DNA of 64,000 nucleotides, taken from NCBI RefSeq assembly GCF_010500965.1, contig NZ_QVMI01000009.1, positions 211,248-275,247 of the forward strand, given 5' to 3'. This document shows, in pieces, positions 9,395 to 22,560 of this stretch (the stretch's first letter is position 1; every line of letters starts with the position of its first letter). The notes below the pieces were generated by a model. It saw only the letters and a list, made by a program, of their open reading frames with translations. It was not told the origin of the DNA and searched no databases. The stretch comes from Bacteroides sp. 51 (GTDB taxonomy: Bacteria > Bacteroidota > Bacteroidia > Bacteroidales > Bacteroidaceae). Both the position numbers and the translations under genes were made by a program.

Positions 9395-9402
9395 CGAAAG
9401 TA
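9395..9402 (-). promoter_or_regulatory. Putative -7 box for the thioredoxin-fold lipoprotein gene
   Basis: On the minus strand TACTTTCG fits the Bacteroidetes -7 consensus TAnnTTTG with one change. It lies 17 bases before the ATG at 9378, which would give a very short leader. No clear -33 element was seen. Confidence 0.4.
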
Positions 9403-9500
9403 CACATTTTGCGGCTAACTGTGAGTATATTAACTTATTTTTCTATGATAAGTCGTATGTTCTGTGTTTTATATTTTGCGGTATAATAGAAAGAATAGTT

Positions 9501-9620
9501 ATGAGAGTCAATGCGTGGAGTAGAAAATGGCGATTATTACTTTCTGACGGTAAAAATAATGGTCAACCACGTAGGGGTAGAAGTAGCCGAATGCATAACC
9601 CCAAAATTCCTGTCGAATAG
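9501..9620 (+). CDS. Possible 39-residue basic peptide in an otherwise gene-free interval
   Basis: An ATG at 9501 opens a frame to TAG at 9618-9620 encoding a short, Arg-rich peptide (MRVNAWSRKWRLLLSDGK, later QPRRGRSSRMHNPKIPVE). It follows a weak AGAA purine stretch. I recognise no family. The interval 9406-9777 otherwise holds only the palindromes and hairpin listed next. It could be chance. Confidence 0.2.
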   Translation: MRVNAWSRKWRLLLSDGKNNGQPRRGRSSRMHNPKIPVE

Positions 9621-9630
9621 AAAATAAATC

Positions 9631-9686
9631 TTTGATGCATCAAAAAAAAAAAATCGTCGAATCAAAAAAATATTTTTGATGCATCA
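9631..9686. repeat. Two TGATGCATCA palindromes 44 bases apart
   Basis: TTTGATGCATCAAA at 9631-9644 is a perfect 14-base palindrome, and TTTGATGCATCA recurs at 9675-9686. The cores TGATGCATCA (9633-9642 and 9677-9686) are 44 bases apart, about four helical turns, with an A-rich spacer. Paired palindromes on one face of the helix could be an operator, though neither neighbour has a start codon close by. Confidence 0.45.
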
Positions 9687-9687
9687 T

Positions 9688-9720
9688 CTCTTCAGATAGC
9701 TCTACAGGCTATCTGAAGAG
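9688..9720 (-). terminator. Hairpin after the GH63-like gene
   Basis: CTCTTCAGATAGC and GCTATCTGAAGAG form a perfect 13-bp stem with a 7-base loop. It lies 57 bases past the stop of the minus-strand glycosidase. On that strand a T-rich run follows after the palindrome at 9677-9686 rather than immediately, so termination is likely but not textbook. Confidence 0.6.
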
Positions 9721-9777
9721 GGGTGTATGTTTTATCAATAAAATCAGTATTTCTTGTTGAAATAACCAGACAATCGA

Positions 9778-11697
9778 TTATCTGGAATACTCTTCGTAAA
9801 GCATCAGCAAATGCGCGGCGCTCCAACTAAAGTGCGGGGCTTTCAGGCGCTCTCCTGTATGCGTGCCGTAATTCTCGTGTATGGGCTTGTTGCCGATCAA
9901 CCCATCCAGGTGGTCGAATACCTCCCGGGTATACCTGTCGGCCAGTTCATTATAGCCGTAGTTGCGCAGACCTTTGATGGCAAAGTAAGTCTGGTCCAAC
10001 CATATCGGACCCCTCCAATAGCCTTTGGGCATGAACTTCGGATTATCCGCTGCCACGGTGGGAAAGGGAATGTAGGTAGAGAATTTGGCCGTATCGGTGA
10101 ACAGTACGATAGCGCGTTTCATTTGTTCCGGCGTGGCTATACCCGTCCAGAAGGGGATGTATGCTTCACTTCCTTCTTCGCGGATGAAACTACCGTCGCT
10201 GAGTCGGCGGTCGAAGAAGAAACCGGTTTCCTCATCAAAGAAATAATTGGCTACATCTGCTGTGTGGTCAGGTTCATCAAAAGGCTGATTGATGATGCCT
10301 GCGAACTTCTTTAGCAACTGATATTCCAGCGCCAGGAACGCGTTGAGGTCTATGCTTTCCTGATCGAAGCTCCAGGCATCATCAGCGTTCTTCACCATCC
10401 GGGCATTGTCAAAGCGGATAGCATTATCCATACCACTTTCCCATGCCGCGGCTTCGGTGGTGCCATCGGTAGAACCAAATTCACAGATTCCATTACCATT
10501 ATGATCGCGCTTGGCGTACCACCAACGATGATAGGAGAGGAGCTGCGGATATATTTCGCGTAGAAACGCCGTGTCCTGCGTATGGGTGAAAACAGCATCT
10601 ACCGCCCATGCAGCCAATGGAGGCTTACTATCGCGAGCGTTGTTTTCTTCTGGGTTGGAGTAGATACAATCAATTACCATGCCATCTGCCAATTGATAAT
10701 CGAACATGGCACGTATCTGGTTCTTTGCCAACTCAGGGGCAAAAGGCGCTACGCCTACGGCATATTTCCAGGAATCCCACGCCCAAAAGCCCATAAAATA
10801 CCATGCAGCATGACTGGGAACTCCGCCTTCGTGCAGCAATGCCCCCTTTTGCGTTTTCCAGTTGGAAATCAGGGTAACAATAGATTTTACAGCAATGCGG
10901 TTATATTCGTGAGACATATCTTCGCGAAGCATGGTCTTAAGGTAGCCATCCCAACGTTCGTTGTTTGCTCTCAGGTATGCCGCCGGCTCATTAAGTATGG
11001 CTGCCGCTTTTTGTAGCTTGGCACTCTTCTCTTTATTATTATTAAAGAAGGAGATAGCTACATAAAATTCCTTATCGCCACTGCATACGGCCTCGTAGTT
11101 TTGCGAATCACAATGTACTTTGGCATCTGGTGCGAAGCTGATACAAACAATTTCTCCACCAGGATGATGGGCAATAACCGTATTCTGGTCGAGTTTGAAC
11201 GTTATTTCTTCCGCCCAGCCATCGCCCGTCAGCCGCAATTCGTGGTTCGTATCTGTTTCGACACGAAGTAAAGCGGTAGAACTGTCGATAAACTGAAGGT
11301 GCTGCGTAATCCCTCCGTTATCCGAACGGGCAGAGAGATAAATCTCTCCCGGGAAATAATTGATAGAATCGGGGTGGAAAACCTCCGCTCTGGCTGTGTT
11401 GAAACCGACTTTTACGGCCGAACGAGCCATCCAATGGCGATTGTCAAGATTGGTTGGGCCGCAAAAGCCATTCACCCAATTTTCTTTCTCCGGAATGGTG
11501 AATCCCATCCATGAGCCCTGGTCGCAGAACCATCCCCCGCAACGGGTATCTTTGGCGGGGGTATAGGAGATATCAAGGATATCTCCATATTTGTACCTCA
11601 ACGATTGGGTTTGCTTGCTGTTGTCGTGGCATCCGGTAAGGATGGTGAACAGAAAGCAGATATATATACTTATACCTATTTGTTTTTTATTCATCAT
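9778..11697 (-). CDS. GH63-like (MGH1/YgjK-type) glycoside hydrolase, lipoprotein
   Basis: About 639 residues from the ATG at 11697. That start is chosen because it begins a lipoprotein signal (MMNKKQIGISIYICFLF then LTGCHDNSK); the longer frame upstream only reads through a palindrome and the neighbouring gene. The (alpha/alpha)6 catalytic domain shows GFWAWDSWKYAVG, FGSTDGTTEAAAWESGMDN, GYWRGPIWLDQTYFA and a closing ENYGTHTGERLKAPHFSWSA, the pattern of GH63 enzymes such as E. coli YgjK. These hydrolyse alpha-glucosidic bonds. It is the last gene of the minus-strand SusC/SusD locus, downstream of a GH2 beta-galactosidase. The exact linkage cannot be read from sequence. Confidence 0.87.
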   Translation of the reverse strand: MMNKKQIGISIYICFLFTILTGCHDNSKQTQSLRYKYGDILDISYTPAKDTRCGGWFCDQGSWMGFTIPEKENWVNGFCGPTNLDNRHWMARSAVKVGFNTARAEVFHPDSINYFPGEIYLSARSDNGGITQHLQFIDSSTALLRVETDTNHELRLTGDGWAEEITFKLDQNTVIAHHPGGEIVCISFAPDAKVHCDSQNYEAVCSGDKEFYVAISFFNNNKEKSAKLQKAAAILNEPAAYLRANNERWDGYLKTMLREDMSHEYNRIAVKSIVTLISNWKTQKGALLHEGGVPSHAAWYFMGFWAWDSWKYAVGVAPFAPELAKNQIRAMFDYQLADGMVIDCIYSNPEENNARDSKPPLAAWAVDAVFTHTQDTAFLREIYPQLLSYHRWWYAKRDHNGNGICEFGSTDGTTEAAAWESGMDNAIRFDNARMVKNADDAWSFDQESIDLNAFLALEYQLLKKFAGIINQPFDEPDHTADVANYFFDEETGFFFDRRLSDGSFIREEGSEAYIPFWTGIATPEQMKRAIVLFTDTAKFSTYIPFPTVAADNPKFMPKGYWRGPIWLDQTYFAIKGLRNYGYNELADRYTREVFDHLDGLIGNKPIHENYGTHTGERLKAPHFSWSAAHLLMLYEEYSR

Positions 11698-11705
11698 ATT
11701 GTTGG

Positions 11706-11779
11706 CTGTAGGGGCGGTTCGGGAACCGCCCTGATAATGGTTAATGTATTGGCGGGCGGTTCCCGAACCGCCTCTACAG
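11706..11779. repeat. Inverted-repeat element C (GGCGGTTC hairpin family)
   Basis: Arms 11706-11730 and 11755-11779 are 25 bases each with one mismatch, and each arm is itself a hairpin (GGCGGTTCGGGAACCGCC). It belongs with the elements at 14921-14938 and 55919-56000. It fills the whole gap between the GH2 and GH63-like genes, ending one base before the GH2 stop codon. Confidence 0.85.
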
Positions 11780-11780
11780 G

Positions 11781-15539
<3,759 letters not shown>

Positions 15540-15543
<4 letters not shown>

Positions 15544-15824
15544 TTTCGGATCGTTTTTTTAGGACGTTCGTAAATAAAATACCATAATCCCCAGGCAAAG
15601 AGCGTGCTCCCCACTACGGCGCCTATCGTAATGATAGCTGCTTCCAGTCCGATGGTGTGCAACCCTTTGATAATGGCTTCGTTACTCCCTACGTCAATGC
15701 CCAACAGGAAGAGCAGTAACCATATCAGTACGGTGATTACTTTATGTATCCAATGTAGTCTCTTATTGCGTAACAGGTAGCCGGTGAGCATACCTGTTAG
15801 CATGATTCCGATAATTATAAACAT
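15540..15824 (-). CDS. LysO-like exporter, N-terminal half
   Basis: 94 residues with three probable membrane helices (MFIIIGIMLTGMLTGYLL, VITVLIWLLLFLLGIDVGSN, AAIITIGAVVGSTLFAWGLW). The motif LFLLGIDVGSNE followed by a short loop is typical of the first part of LysO. The coding end overlaps the start of the C-terminal half in an ATGA, arguing for a working two-subunit transporter rather than a broken gene. Upstream lies a long low-complexity inverted repeat that separates it from SusD. Confidence 0.8.
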
Positions 15825-15830
15825 GTTCTT

Positions 15831-15994
15831 AAATTGAGAATTGAAAACTGAGAATTGAGAATTGAAAATTAGCTCTGTGCCAACCTCATCTTTTGCAAAG
15901 ATAGTTTATATTGTTGATAATTGACTTTAATGGGCACTCCGTACCACATACGGTGCAGCCTGATTTTCAATTCTCAATTCTCGGTTCTCAATTT
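15831..15994. repeat. Long inverted repeat E of GAGAATTGAAAA units
   Basis: The left arm at about 15831-15869 is made of AATTGAGAATTGAAAA-type units. The right arm at 15963-15994 is its inverse with a few differences. The 93-base centre has no gene. The right arm contains the stop codon of the SusD gene (TGA at 15990-15988, read within AAATTGAGAA). Confidence 0.75.
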
Positions 15995-17496
15995 AATAAG
16001 TCGTTCGAGTTGATTTCCTTCAATGGTACCGGATAAAAAGCGTGCTTTTCTACGCTAAACCCAGTGCGTCCGGCTGCCTGCATAGCTGCGGGAAGTTTTC
16101 CCCAGCGGCGGAGGTCATACCAGCGGAAGTTTTCCAACGGGAACTCAATGATGCGTTCATGCTCAATCTGAGCTTTCACAGCTTCGTATGTATTTCCTGT
16201 CATGGCAGGCATATCACCATGAACATCTCTTACCTCATTAATCAATGGAATGGCCAGCGAAGTATTGCCCATTTCATTGTGCACTTCCGCTTTCATCAAC
16301 AACACATTGGCGTAGCGCATTAACGGAATATTAACGGCGCAATAGTTTTCAAGCAATCCATCTAATGTGCCCGGCAGGAATTTGCGGAATGCTGGACGGG
16401 GATCATCAAACAAATCATCATAAGTATACCCATAAACACGTCCGGCATCCGGATCATTGAAATAATCGCATCTGTAGAAGATGGTATTGTATAGGCGCGA
16501 ATCGTAACGACCTGTAGTTGCAATTTCGCCCTCCTTCATGTATTCGTCCATCAGGAATTGGCTGGGGAGAATCTCGTCCCATCCCGCAAGCTCGCTAGAG
16601 CCGATCCATCTGTGCGCTTGTGTGTAATAGTTGGCGCCACTGGCGGAGTTCATAGAGAATTGGAGCTCGAATATAGACTCTTTACTATTTTTGTTGCTGG
16701 CATCGAACATGCTTGCGAAGTTATCTACCAACTCATAGTTTGTCACTTTTTCAAGTGCTTTTAACGCCTCGCTTAAATGTGCATCTTTCTTGCCGGACTC
16801 TTCATAAGCGCGGGTCAGGTAGGCAAAGCCAAGGTATGCATAGGCTGCACCCGAAGTGGCACGCCCAATATTATTTATGGAATGACTGGGAGGCAGCGCT
16901 GTGGCAAGACCTAATTCGCCGACAATAAACTGCCATGCTTCTTCGCGCGAAGACAGGGCTTTGTGCGTTTGCTCCTGAGTGGCCACATACTCGTCGCGTA
17001 CAATGATTTGCTCGAAGTTCAGGATGAGTTTCATGTGGTAGTACGCACGCAGGAAATGAGCTTCGCTCACAATCTGCGTACGGATGGTAGGATCAATGTT
17101 CTCATCGGGAATCTCGGCGACTCTCTCAATTACCTGATTGGCAAAATTGATCCCTCTGTAATTACTCTGCCAGTATAAGCTTGTCTGCGAGTTTCCGTTG
17201 GTGTACGAGAAGTCGCTCAACTCCACCCAGTTGGGGTAGTTAAAAGCATCATTGCCCAGAATCACAATATCTTCGCGATATGCTTCTACCGGCCACTTTA
17301 CTTCGGCAAACAGCCAGGTGTCGATAGAATGTTCTAGTTGAGAATATGCAGCGGAAAGTCCTTGCTCTGCATCGGATTGATGGCGCCAGAAATCTTTAGT
17401 TTGTAATTGGTCGGGCGATTCCACAGTCAGGAAATCATCGCATGAGGTTAGGAAACCTGCCATGCAAATAGATAGGATATATATAATTTTCTTCAT
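15988..17496 (-). CDS. SusD/RagB-family surface glycan-binding lipoprotein
   Basis: About 502 residues from the ATG at 17496, which begins a lipoprotein signal (MKKIIYILSICMAGFLTSC, then DDFLTVESPD). The fold is recognisable from the N-terminal SusD region (FWRHQSDAEQGLSAAYSQLE), the helical TPR-like centre (EAHFLRAYYHMKLIL), and the C-terminal block INEVRDVHGDMP then EHERIIEFPLENFRWYDLRRWGK. SusD proteins bind glycan at the cell surface and act as a lid on the SusC transporter. It lies 19 bases after SusC. Its stop codon falls inside the right arm of inverted repeat E, so the last residues may derive from that element. Confidence 0.95.
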   Translation of the reverse strand: MKKIIYILSICMAGFLTSCDDFLTVESPDQLQTKDFWRHQSDAEQGLSAAYSQLEHSIDTWLFAEVKWPVEAYREDIVILGNDAFNYPNWVELSDFSYTNGNSQTSLYWQSNYRGINFANQVIERVAEIPDENIDPTIRTQIVSEAHFLRAYYHMKLILNFEQIIVRDEYVATQEQTHKALSSREEAWQFIVGELGLATALPPSHSINNIGRATSGAAYAYLGFAYLTRAYEESGKKDAHLSEALKALEKVTNYELVDNFASMFDASNKNSKESIFELQFSMNSASGANYYTQAHRWIGSSELAGWDEILPSQFLMDEYMKEGEIATTGRYDSRLYNTIFYRCDYFNDPDAGRVYGYTYDDLFDDPRPAFRKFLPGTLDGLLENYCAVNIPLMRYANVLLMKAEVHNEMGNTSLAIPLINEVRDVHGDMPAMTGNTYEAVKAQIEHERIIEFPLENFRWYDLRRWGKLPAAMQAAGRTGFSVEKHAFYPVPLKEINSNDLLN

Positions 17497-17515
17497 CTTA
17501 GTATGTGTTAAAGGG

Positions 17516-20500
17516 TTAGAATGTAAGCTGAACACCTACGGTAAATGAACGGGTAAACGGATAGATCAGGTTGTCGATACCGGCGTTCAATACGTTATCG
17601 CGTGAGAACTCTGGGTCGATACCGGAATAATCGGTCCAGGTAAATAGATTCTCGCCACTTACATAGAAGCGTAGTCTTTCTACATATATCTTTTCCAGTA
17701 AGGATTTTGGCAAGGAATACCCAAGCTGTATTTGACGCAGACGGATGAAATCGCCTTTTTCCAAGAACCGGTCAGATTCTTTCAGGTTGCCGTTCGGGTC
17801 CTGGAACACGGCACGGGGTACGCTGGTGTTCGTGTTTTCCGGTGTCCAGGCTTTCAATGTAGAGCGCAGGAAGTTGGAACCAGAATTCATTCCTTCGTAG
17901 AAATACTTGTTTCCGTTATACAGTTTATGTCCCCAGGCGCTTCCGATAACTACGGATAGATCGAAACCATTGTATCCTGCTCCCAGATTGAGGTTTGCCT
18001 CGAATTTAGGAATAGCCGATCCGCTATATACTTTGTCCTCATCGCCAATGGCGCCGTTACCGTCGGCATCCACAAAACGGATATCTCCCGGTTTGGCATT
18101 GGGTTGAAGCAACTCGCCGTTTTTGTTGACATGTGCGGCTACTTCCGCATCGTTTTGGAAGATGCCATTTGTTTTATAGAGGTAGAAAGCTCCGATTGGT
18201 TTACCTACACGTGTTTGAGTAGGGAAATGTTCTTCACCGTATTTCAACCCTTCGCCGTATAACACCTGTCCCGAATTGGCCAACTTGGTTACTTTGTTGC
18301 TTGTGGTACTCATGTTGAAGCCAATGTTATAGTCGAACTTATTGATGCGATCGGCCCAATTGACTTCCAATTCAATACCCGTGTTGCGCATTTCGCCTAC
18401 GTTCAGGATCGGGTCGGTTAAACCGGCCGATGGAGATATGGCTTTGGTAATCAGGAGGTCTTCCGTGGTGTTGTGGTAGTAGTTAAACGTACCGGTCAGC
18501 TTATTATTGTAGAAACCAAAGTCGATTCCGATATTCTTGGTGTCGGTGGTTTCCCATTTGAGTGGTCGGTATTCCAGTCCGCGGCCACTACTGCCAAGCC
18601 ATGGGTTCTGACCATCTCCCTGAACGTATCCCTGGTATTTGGTGTTGTACGAGCTTATCAATGACTGGAAGTCATAATAACCCAAGGCGCCCTCGTTTCC
18701 TAAGCGTCCCCAGCTGGCACGCAGTCTCAGGTTGTTCAGAACGATGTCTTTCGGGAAGAACGCTTCTTCGCTGATTCTCCATCCCAATGCCACCGATGGG
18801 AAGTCTCCCCAACGATTATCTTTATGGAATTTAGAGGAACCATCTCTACGGAAAGTGACTTGCAGCAGGTAGCGGTTATCGTAGTTGTAATTTAAACGTC
18901 CGAAGAAAGAAACACGGTTGTACTTCCAGTTTGTGCCGTCTCCGGTAAATGTACCGCCGATTCCGGCTCCAACGGTTGAGAAATATTCGTTAAGAAGGAA
19001 TCCTCCGGGGACATTGCTTGATGCTAATTTACCATCTCTCACTTCATACACAATGGTCTTTCCTTCTACTCCTACGGAGTTCCAGGTGTATTTGCGTGAA
19101 GAAGTGGAGGTACCCGCCATAGCGTTTACGCTGTGCTTGCCGAATTGCTTGTTGAAATTCAGAACGTTGTCGAATACCTGCTCTTCCCAATAAGATGTTG
19201 TTTCTTCATGATAGGGGTAATCTCTCTTCGAGCGGGTGTCTGCCACGTATTTAGGCGTATGATACGTTTGGCGTCTGTGCTGCCCCTGATAGTTGTAGCT
19301 TGTTTTGAAACTCAACCAACTGGTGAAGTTCATCGTCAGCGCTATGTTACCGGTCGTCATATACCTTTTATTGGTTGTTTTTTCGTAGTGTTGATCGGCC
19401 ATCACGTTCCGGTTGTTGGGTATGCCGTTGAAATTGGTCAGTCCGAAGCCATACTCATTGTTATCGTCATAGATGGGTACCAATGGAGAAATCATATACA
19501 TTTCTTTGATTTGGTATTCCGGCTGCTTGCTGTCTGTGAATCTGAAAGATAGGTTGGCATCGACATCGAAGATGTGCTTGCTCATGCGTATCTTAGCCCG
19601 TGCATTGTCTTGGCGAAAGTCATTTCCCAGGAAGATTCCTCTTTCGTCTGCATGGTTGTACGAGATGGAGTACTGGGCATTCTCCGATCCGCCACGTACG
19701 CTGGCCATGTAGCTTTGCGCCAGTCCGCTACGCATCATGGCATCTTGCCAATCGGTGTCTATACCGGTGTCTTTGGTGATGTAAGCAGGGAGTGTTCTGG
19801 GGTTACTGGCGTACTTGTTATAGTTTTCATACATCTGTCTGTGTACTTGCTTGTACTCGGCAGCGTTAAGCATGTCTAGCTTTTCTGCTACTTTGGTGTA
19901 GCTCAGGTAACTGCTGAAGTCAACTTTCGTTTCGCCCTTCTTACCGTTCTTTGTGGTGATGATGATTACTCCGTTTGCTGCCACCGATCCGTAGATGGCT
20001 GCTGCTGCACCGTCCTTCAGCACTTCCATACTGGCAATGTCTTGCGGATTTACATTATCGATATCGCCTGGAAATCCGTCGATGATATAAAGCGGTTCAT
20101 TATCGCCAAAGGTTTTTACCCCGCGAATCTTTACCTGAACGCCTGCTCCGGCGTTACCCCCGGCTCTTTGAACGTTTACTCCTGCGATACGTCCTTGCAA
20201 GGCTTCGGCGGGATTGGTGGTGCTGCGCTTGCTCAGTTCATCAACGTCTACGGATGAAATAGCTCCCGTCATGTCGCTCTTTTTCATGGTACCGTAACCG
20301 ATAACTACGGTTTCTTCGAGCATCTGACTGTCTTCTGTAAGTGCAACTTTGATGGTTGTACGGTTGTTTACTGCAACTTCTGCTGTTTTATATCCCACAT
20401 AAGAAATAACGATGGTAGCTTGTGGGCTAACGGTTAGTGTGAAATTGCCATCATAATCTGTGATAAGTCCATTGGTGGTGCCTTTTTCTACAACACTTGC

Positions 20501-20641
20501 TCCAATGATGGGTTCTCCTGCGGTATCGGCCACAGTTCCTTTGAGTTGAATACTCTGTGCAAAAGCACTGAATGGAGATAAGAGGATAAGTAACAATATA
20601 AAAGGTATTGCTGCACCTCTTAGATACTGTTTGTGATTCAT
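17516..20641 (-). CDS. SusC/RagA-family TonB-linked outer membrane transporter
   Basis: 1041 residues. A signal peptide (LLLILLSPFSAFAQS) leads to a carboxypeptidase-regulatory-like domain (GTVADTAGEPIIGASVVEKG), a TonB box region (ETVVIGYGTMKKSDMTGA), the plug (GVKTFGDNEPLYIIDGFPGD), and a 22-strand barrel that ends in YPFTRSFTVGVQLTF with the C-terminal Phe needed for barrel insertion. It imports glycan fragments with SusD and TonB energy. It lacks the N-terminal STN domain, so sigma/anti-sigma control is not expected. That fits the neighbouring TPR/HTH regulator as the control protein. Confidence 0.96.
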   Translation of the reverse strand: MNHKQYLRGAAIPFILLLILLSPFSAFAQSIQLKGTVADTAGEPIIGASVVEKGTTNGLITDYDGNFTLTVSPQATIVISYVGYKTAEVAVNNRTTIKVALTEDSQMLEETVVIGYGTMKKSDMTGAISSVDVDELSKRSTTNPAEALQGRIAGVNVQRAGGNAGAGVQVKIRGVKTFGDNEPLYIIDGFPGDIDNVNPQDIASMEVLKDGAAAAIYGSVAANGVIIITTKNGKKGETKVDFSSYLSYTKVAEKLDMLNAAEYKQVHRQMYENYNKYASNPRTLPAYITKDTGIDTDWQDAMMRSGLAQSYMASVRGGSENAQYSISYNHADERGIFLGNDFRQDNARAKIRMSKHIFDVDANLSFRFTDSKQPEYQIKEMYMISPLVPIYDDNNEYGFGLTNFNGIPNNRNVMADQHYEKTTNKRYMTTGNIALTMNFTSWLSFKTSYNYQGQHRRQTYHTPKYVADTRSKRDYPYHEETTSYWEEQVFDNVLNFNKQFGKHSVNAMAGTSTSSRKYTWNSVGVEGKTIVYEVRDGKLASSNVPGGFLLNEYFSTVGAGIGGTFTGDGTNWKYNRVSFFGRLNYNYDNRYLLQVTFRRDGSSKFHKDNRWGDFPSVALGWRISEEAFFPKDIVLNNLRLRASWGRLGNEGALGYYDFQSLISSYNTKYQGYVQGDGQNPWLGSSGRGLEYRPLKWETTDTKNIGIDFGFYNNKLTGTFNYYHNTTEDLLITKAISPSAGLTDPILNVGEMRNTGIELEVNWADRINKFDYNIGFNMSTTSNKVTKLANSGQVLYGEGLKYGEEHFPTQTRVGKPIGAFYLYKTNGIFQNDAEVAAHVNKNGELLQPNAKPGDIRFVDADGNGAIGDEDKVYSGSAIPKFEANLNLGAGYNGFDLSVVIGSAWGHKLYNGNKYFYEGMNSGSNFLRSTLKAWTPENTNTSVPRAVFQDPNGNLKESDRFLEKGDFIRLRQIQLGYSLPKSLLEKIYVERLRFYVSGENLFTWTDYSGIDPEFSRDNVLNAGIDNLIYPFTRSFTVGVQLTF

Positions 20642-20736
20642 GTGATTAAATATTAGAAGGTTAATACTCGCTTTCGAATATGTAGCTAAGTAAACCTAAA
20701 AAATGGAGAAGGCCGAAAGAAAATAATCTACTTCCG

Positions 20737-20834
20737 GTCTACAAAAGGGGGAAAATATGGTACTTTTTGATCTACAACGAAAAATGTAAAGTATTGATAT
20801 CTAGTTGTTTGTTTTGACTAGACGATCTACAAAA
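20737..20834. promoter_or_regulatory. Three direct repeats GRTCTACAA upstream of susC
   Basis: In the 205-base gap between the regulator gene and susC, the plus strand has GATCTACAAAA at 20824-20834, GATCTACAAC at 20769-20778 and GGTCTACAAAA at 20736-20746. All have one orientation, spaced 55 and about 32 bases apart. They lie 95-195 bases before the susC start and are good candidates for binding sites of the adjacent regulator. A weak -7-like TAGGTTTA lies near 20690-20700 on the minus strand. Confidence 0.45.
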
Positions 20835-20846
20835 CGTTGGTTTAGC

Positions 20847-22466
20847 CTAGATGCTCTGAAGATATGTTGTTATATCCTCATCTGTTTGTAATTCCAGCGA
20901 TTTCCGTAGTCTGTACCGGTTCATGTTGATGGTTTTGGGTATGGCTCCTGTTAGAAGTGATATTTCTTTGGTCGACAGGTTTACGCGGAGTAGCGTTGCC
21001 AGATATCTTTCTCCCTGAGTCAGGTTGGGGTGTTTGGTCAATAAGCGTTTCAGGAAATCCGCATTCTTTTGCTCAATGTTCATGAGCATGGCGTTTGTAT
21101 CTTCATTGCCTACCTGGTGTTGGCTGATAAAGGCATTGACTTTCTTTAAATGAGGCTGTATATTGGTTGCATCCATTTTATAACCTTCTTTGATTTGCTC
21201 CCGTATTTTATCTAACAACTCATTACGGCTACGCAAGAACATGGCAAAACTGGTCACTTCCTGCCGGGTTACTTCAAGTTCACTTTCTACATGAAGGAGG
21301 GCTTGTTCGTGTTGTTTTACTTTAAGCTCTGCCACTTCGCGCTCAGATTGTTCCAACTGATAACGAGTTTCTACTAACTGTAGGTCTTTGCGACGTTTAA
21401 TCCAACGCGGAAGGAATATGGCAACAAGGACAAGAAGCGCCAGAACGGCAACCAATATAAACGTATTCCGTTTTAATATTTCTATTTCGTAGGCTTGTTC
21501 TTTGAGTGCAGTCTCTTTCTGTAAATTCTGCACTCTTTTTTCTGATAATTCCTGTTCTACGCTTCGCAGCTTTTGATCATTCTGAAGTTCAATACTCATA
21601 TTGTATAGCTGTAGCAGGCATTCATACGCTTTGTCATATTGCCTCATGGCAGAATATACCCAGGAGGAATACTCGTAATTATCGCAGATGAGTTCTTTAG
21701 CGGCAGATTCATCCGCAGCTTCCCTGGCTTTGGCCAATGCTTCGAGTGCTTTGGGGTATTGTTTGGCAAAGTAATACTGTTTACCCATATTGTTATAATT
21801 CTCTGCCAATGCCCAGGTGGCATTCATGTTTTTGTTGATGATGATTGCCTCCTGTATGAGGTTTAGTTTTTCGTTGATGTCTCCTTCATAAAGACACATA
21901 TTATTCAGGTTTGCAGCTACTGCCTTGACATCTCCGATCCGGCGATTAATCTGGAGCGAATTACGGAAAAGCTGCTCGGCTGTTTTGAATTCGTTTAAAC
22001 TGTAATGAATGATTCCGCGGTTATTATAACTGGCTGCCAGGCGCGTAGAATCCTGGTAGATTTTGCTAAGTGAGGTGGCTTTATCGTTTATCTCGAATGC
22101 TTTGGTGTAATCCCTTAACCGGCAATATAGGTTGGATATTTGCATGAGTATATCCGTATATAGTGCATGTTCCGTTTCCGGGCAGCAATCCCGTGCGTCA
22201 TATAATGTTTTTATACTGATATCGAAGTCGCCCAGATACTTATAGGCAACGCCATTGACTAATAATGCCCGTGCTTTCTGCGGATTAGGACACTCGGGTG
22301 AGATCAACTCTATTGCCTTTTGGGAGAAATAAGCCGACTGTTTAGGGTTGGTATATGCAACGGTTTGCGCCCTGTTTATCAGAGAGTCGATTTTGTTATT
22401 TGCCGTTGAAACAGCCGTTGAACAGATAACAAGGAACAGGAAGATAAAGTCCCTGGTGTTTTTCAT
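20847..22466 (-). CDS. TPR-containing membrane transcriptional regulator (SusR-like architecture)
   Basis: About 539 residues from the ATG at 22466 with a signal/anchor (FIFLFLVICSTAVSTA). The first 300 residues are tetratricopeptide repeats (KYLGDFDISIKTLYDAR, YNNRGIIHYSLNEFKTAEQL, YNNMGKQYYFAKQYPKALEA). A membrane helix follows (FILVAVLALLVLVAIFLP), then a coiled coil (LVETRYQLEQSEREVAELK) and a C-terminal LuxR-like HTH (GERYLATLLRVNLSTKEIS, then TINMNRYRLRKSL). The design places a periplasmic sensor on one side and DNA binding on the other, as I recall for SusR of the starch locus. It sits directly upstream of susC on the same strand and probably activates this locus. Confidence 0.87.
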   Translation of the reverse strand: MKNTRDFIFLFLVICSTAVSTANNKIDSLINRAQTVAYTNPKQSAYFSQKAIELISPECPNPQKARALLVNGVAYKYLGDFDISIKTLYDARDCCPETEHALYTDILMQISNLYCRLRDYTKAFEINDKATSLSKIYQDSTRLAASYNNRGIIHYSLNEFKTAEQLFRNSLQINRRIGDVKAVAANLNNMCLYEGDINEKLNLIQEAIIINKNMNATWALAENYNNMGKQYYFAKQYPKALEALAKAREAADESAAKELICDNYEYSSWVYSAMRQYDKAYECLLQLYNMSIELQNDQKLRSVEQELSEKRVQNLQKETALKEQAYEIEILKRNTFILVAVLALLVLVAIFLPRWIKRRKDLQLVETRYQLEQSEREVAELKVKQHEQALLHVESELEVTRQEVTSFAMFLRSRNELLDKIREQIKEGYKMDATNIQPHLKKVNAFISQHQVGNEDTNAMLMNIEQKNADFLKRLLTKHPNLTQGERYLATLLRVNLSTKEISLLTGAIPKTINMNRYRLRKSLELQTDEDITTYLQSI

Positions 22467-22560
22467 AGTAATTGTATCGTCTTGAATAGTGAGGTTCGAA
22501 TACAAATATAGTCGTTTCTCTCAAAAAAAAGCACGCAAGTTGTTACAAAAGCAAAAGAAA

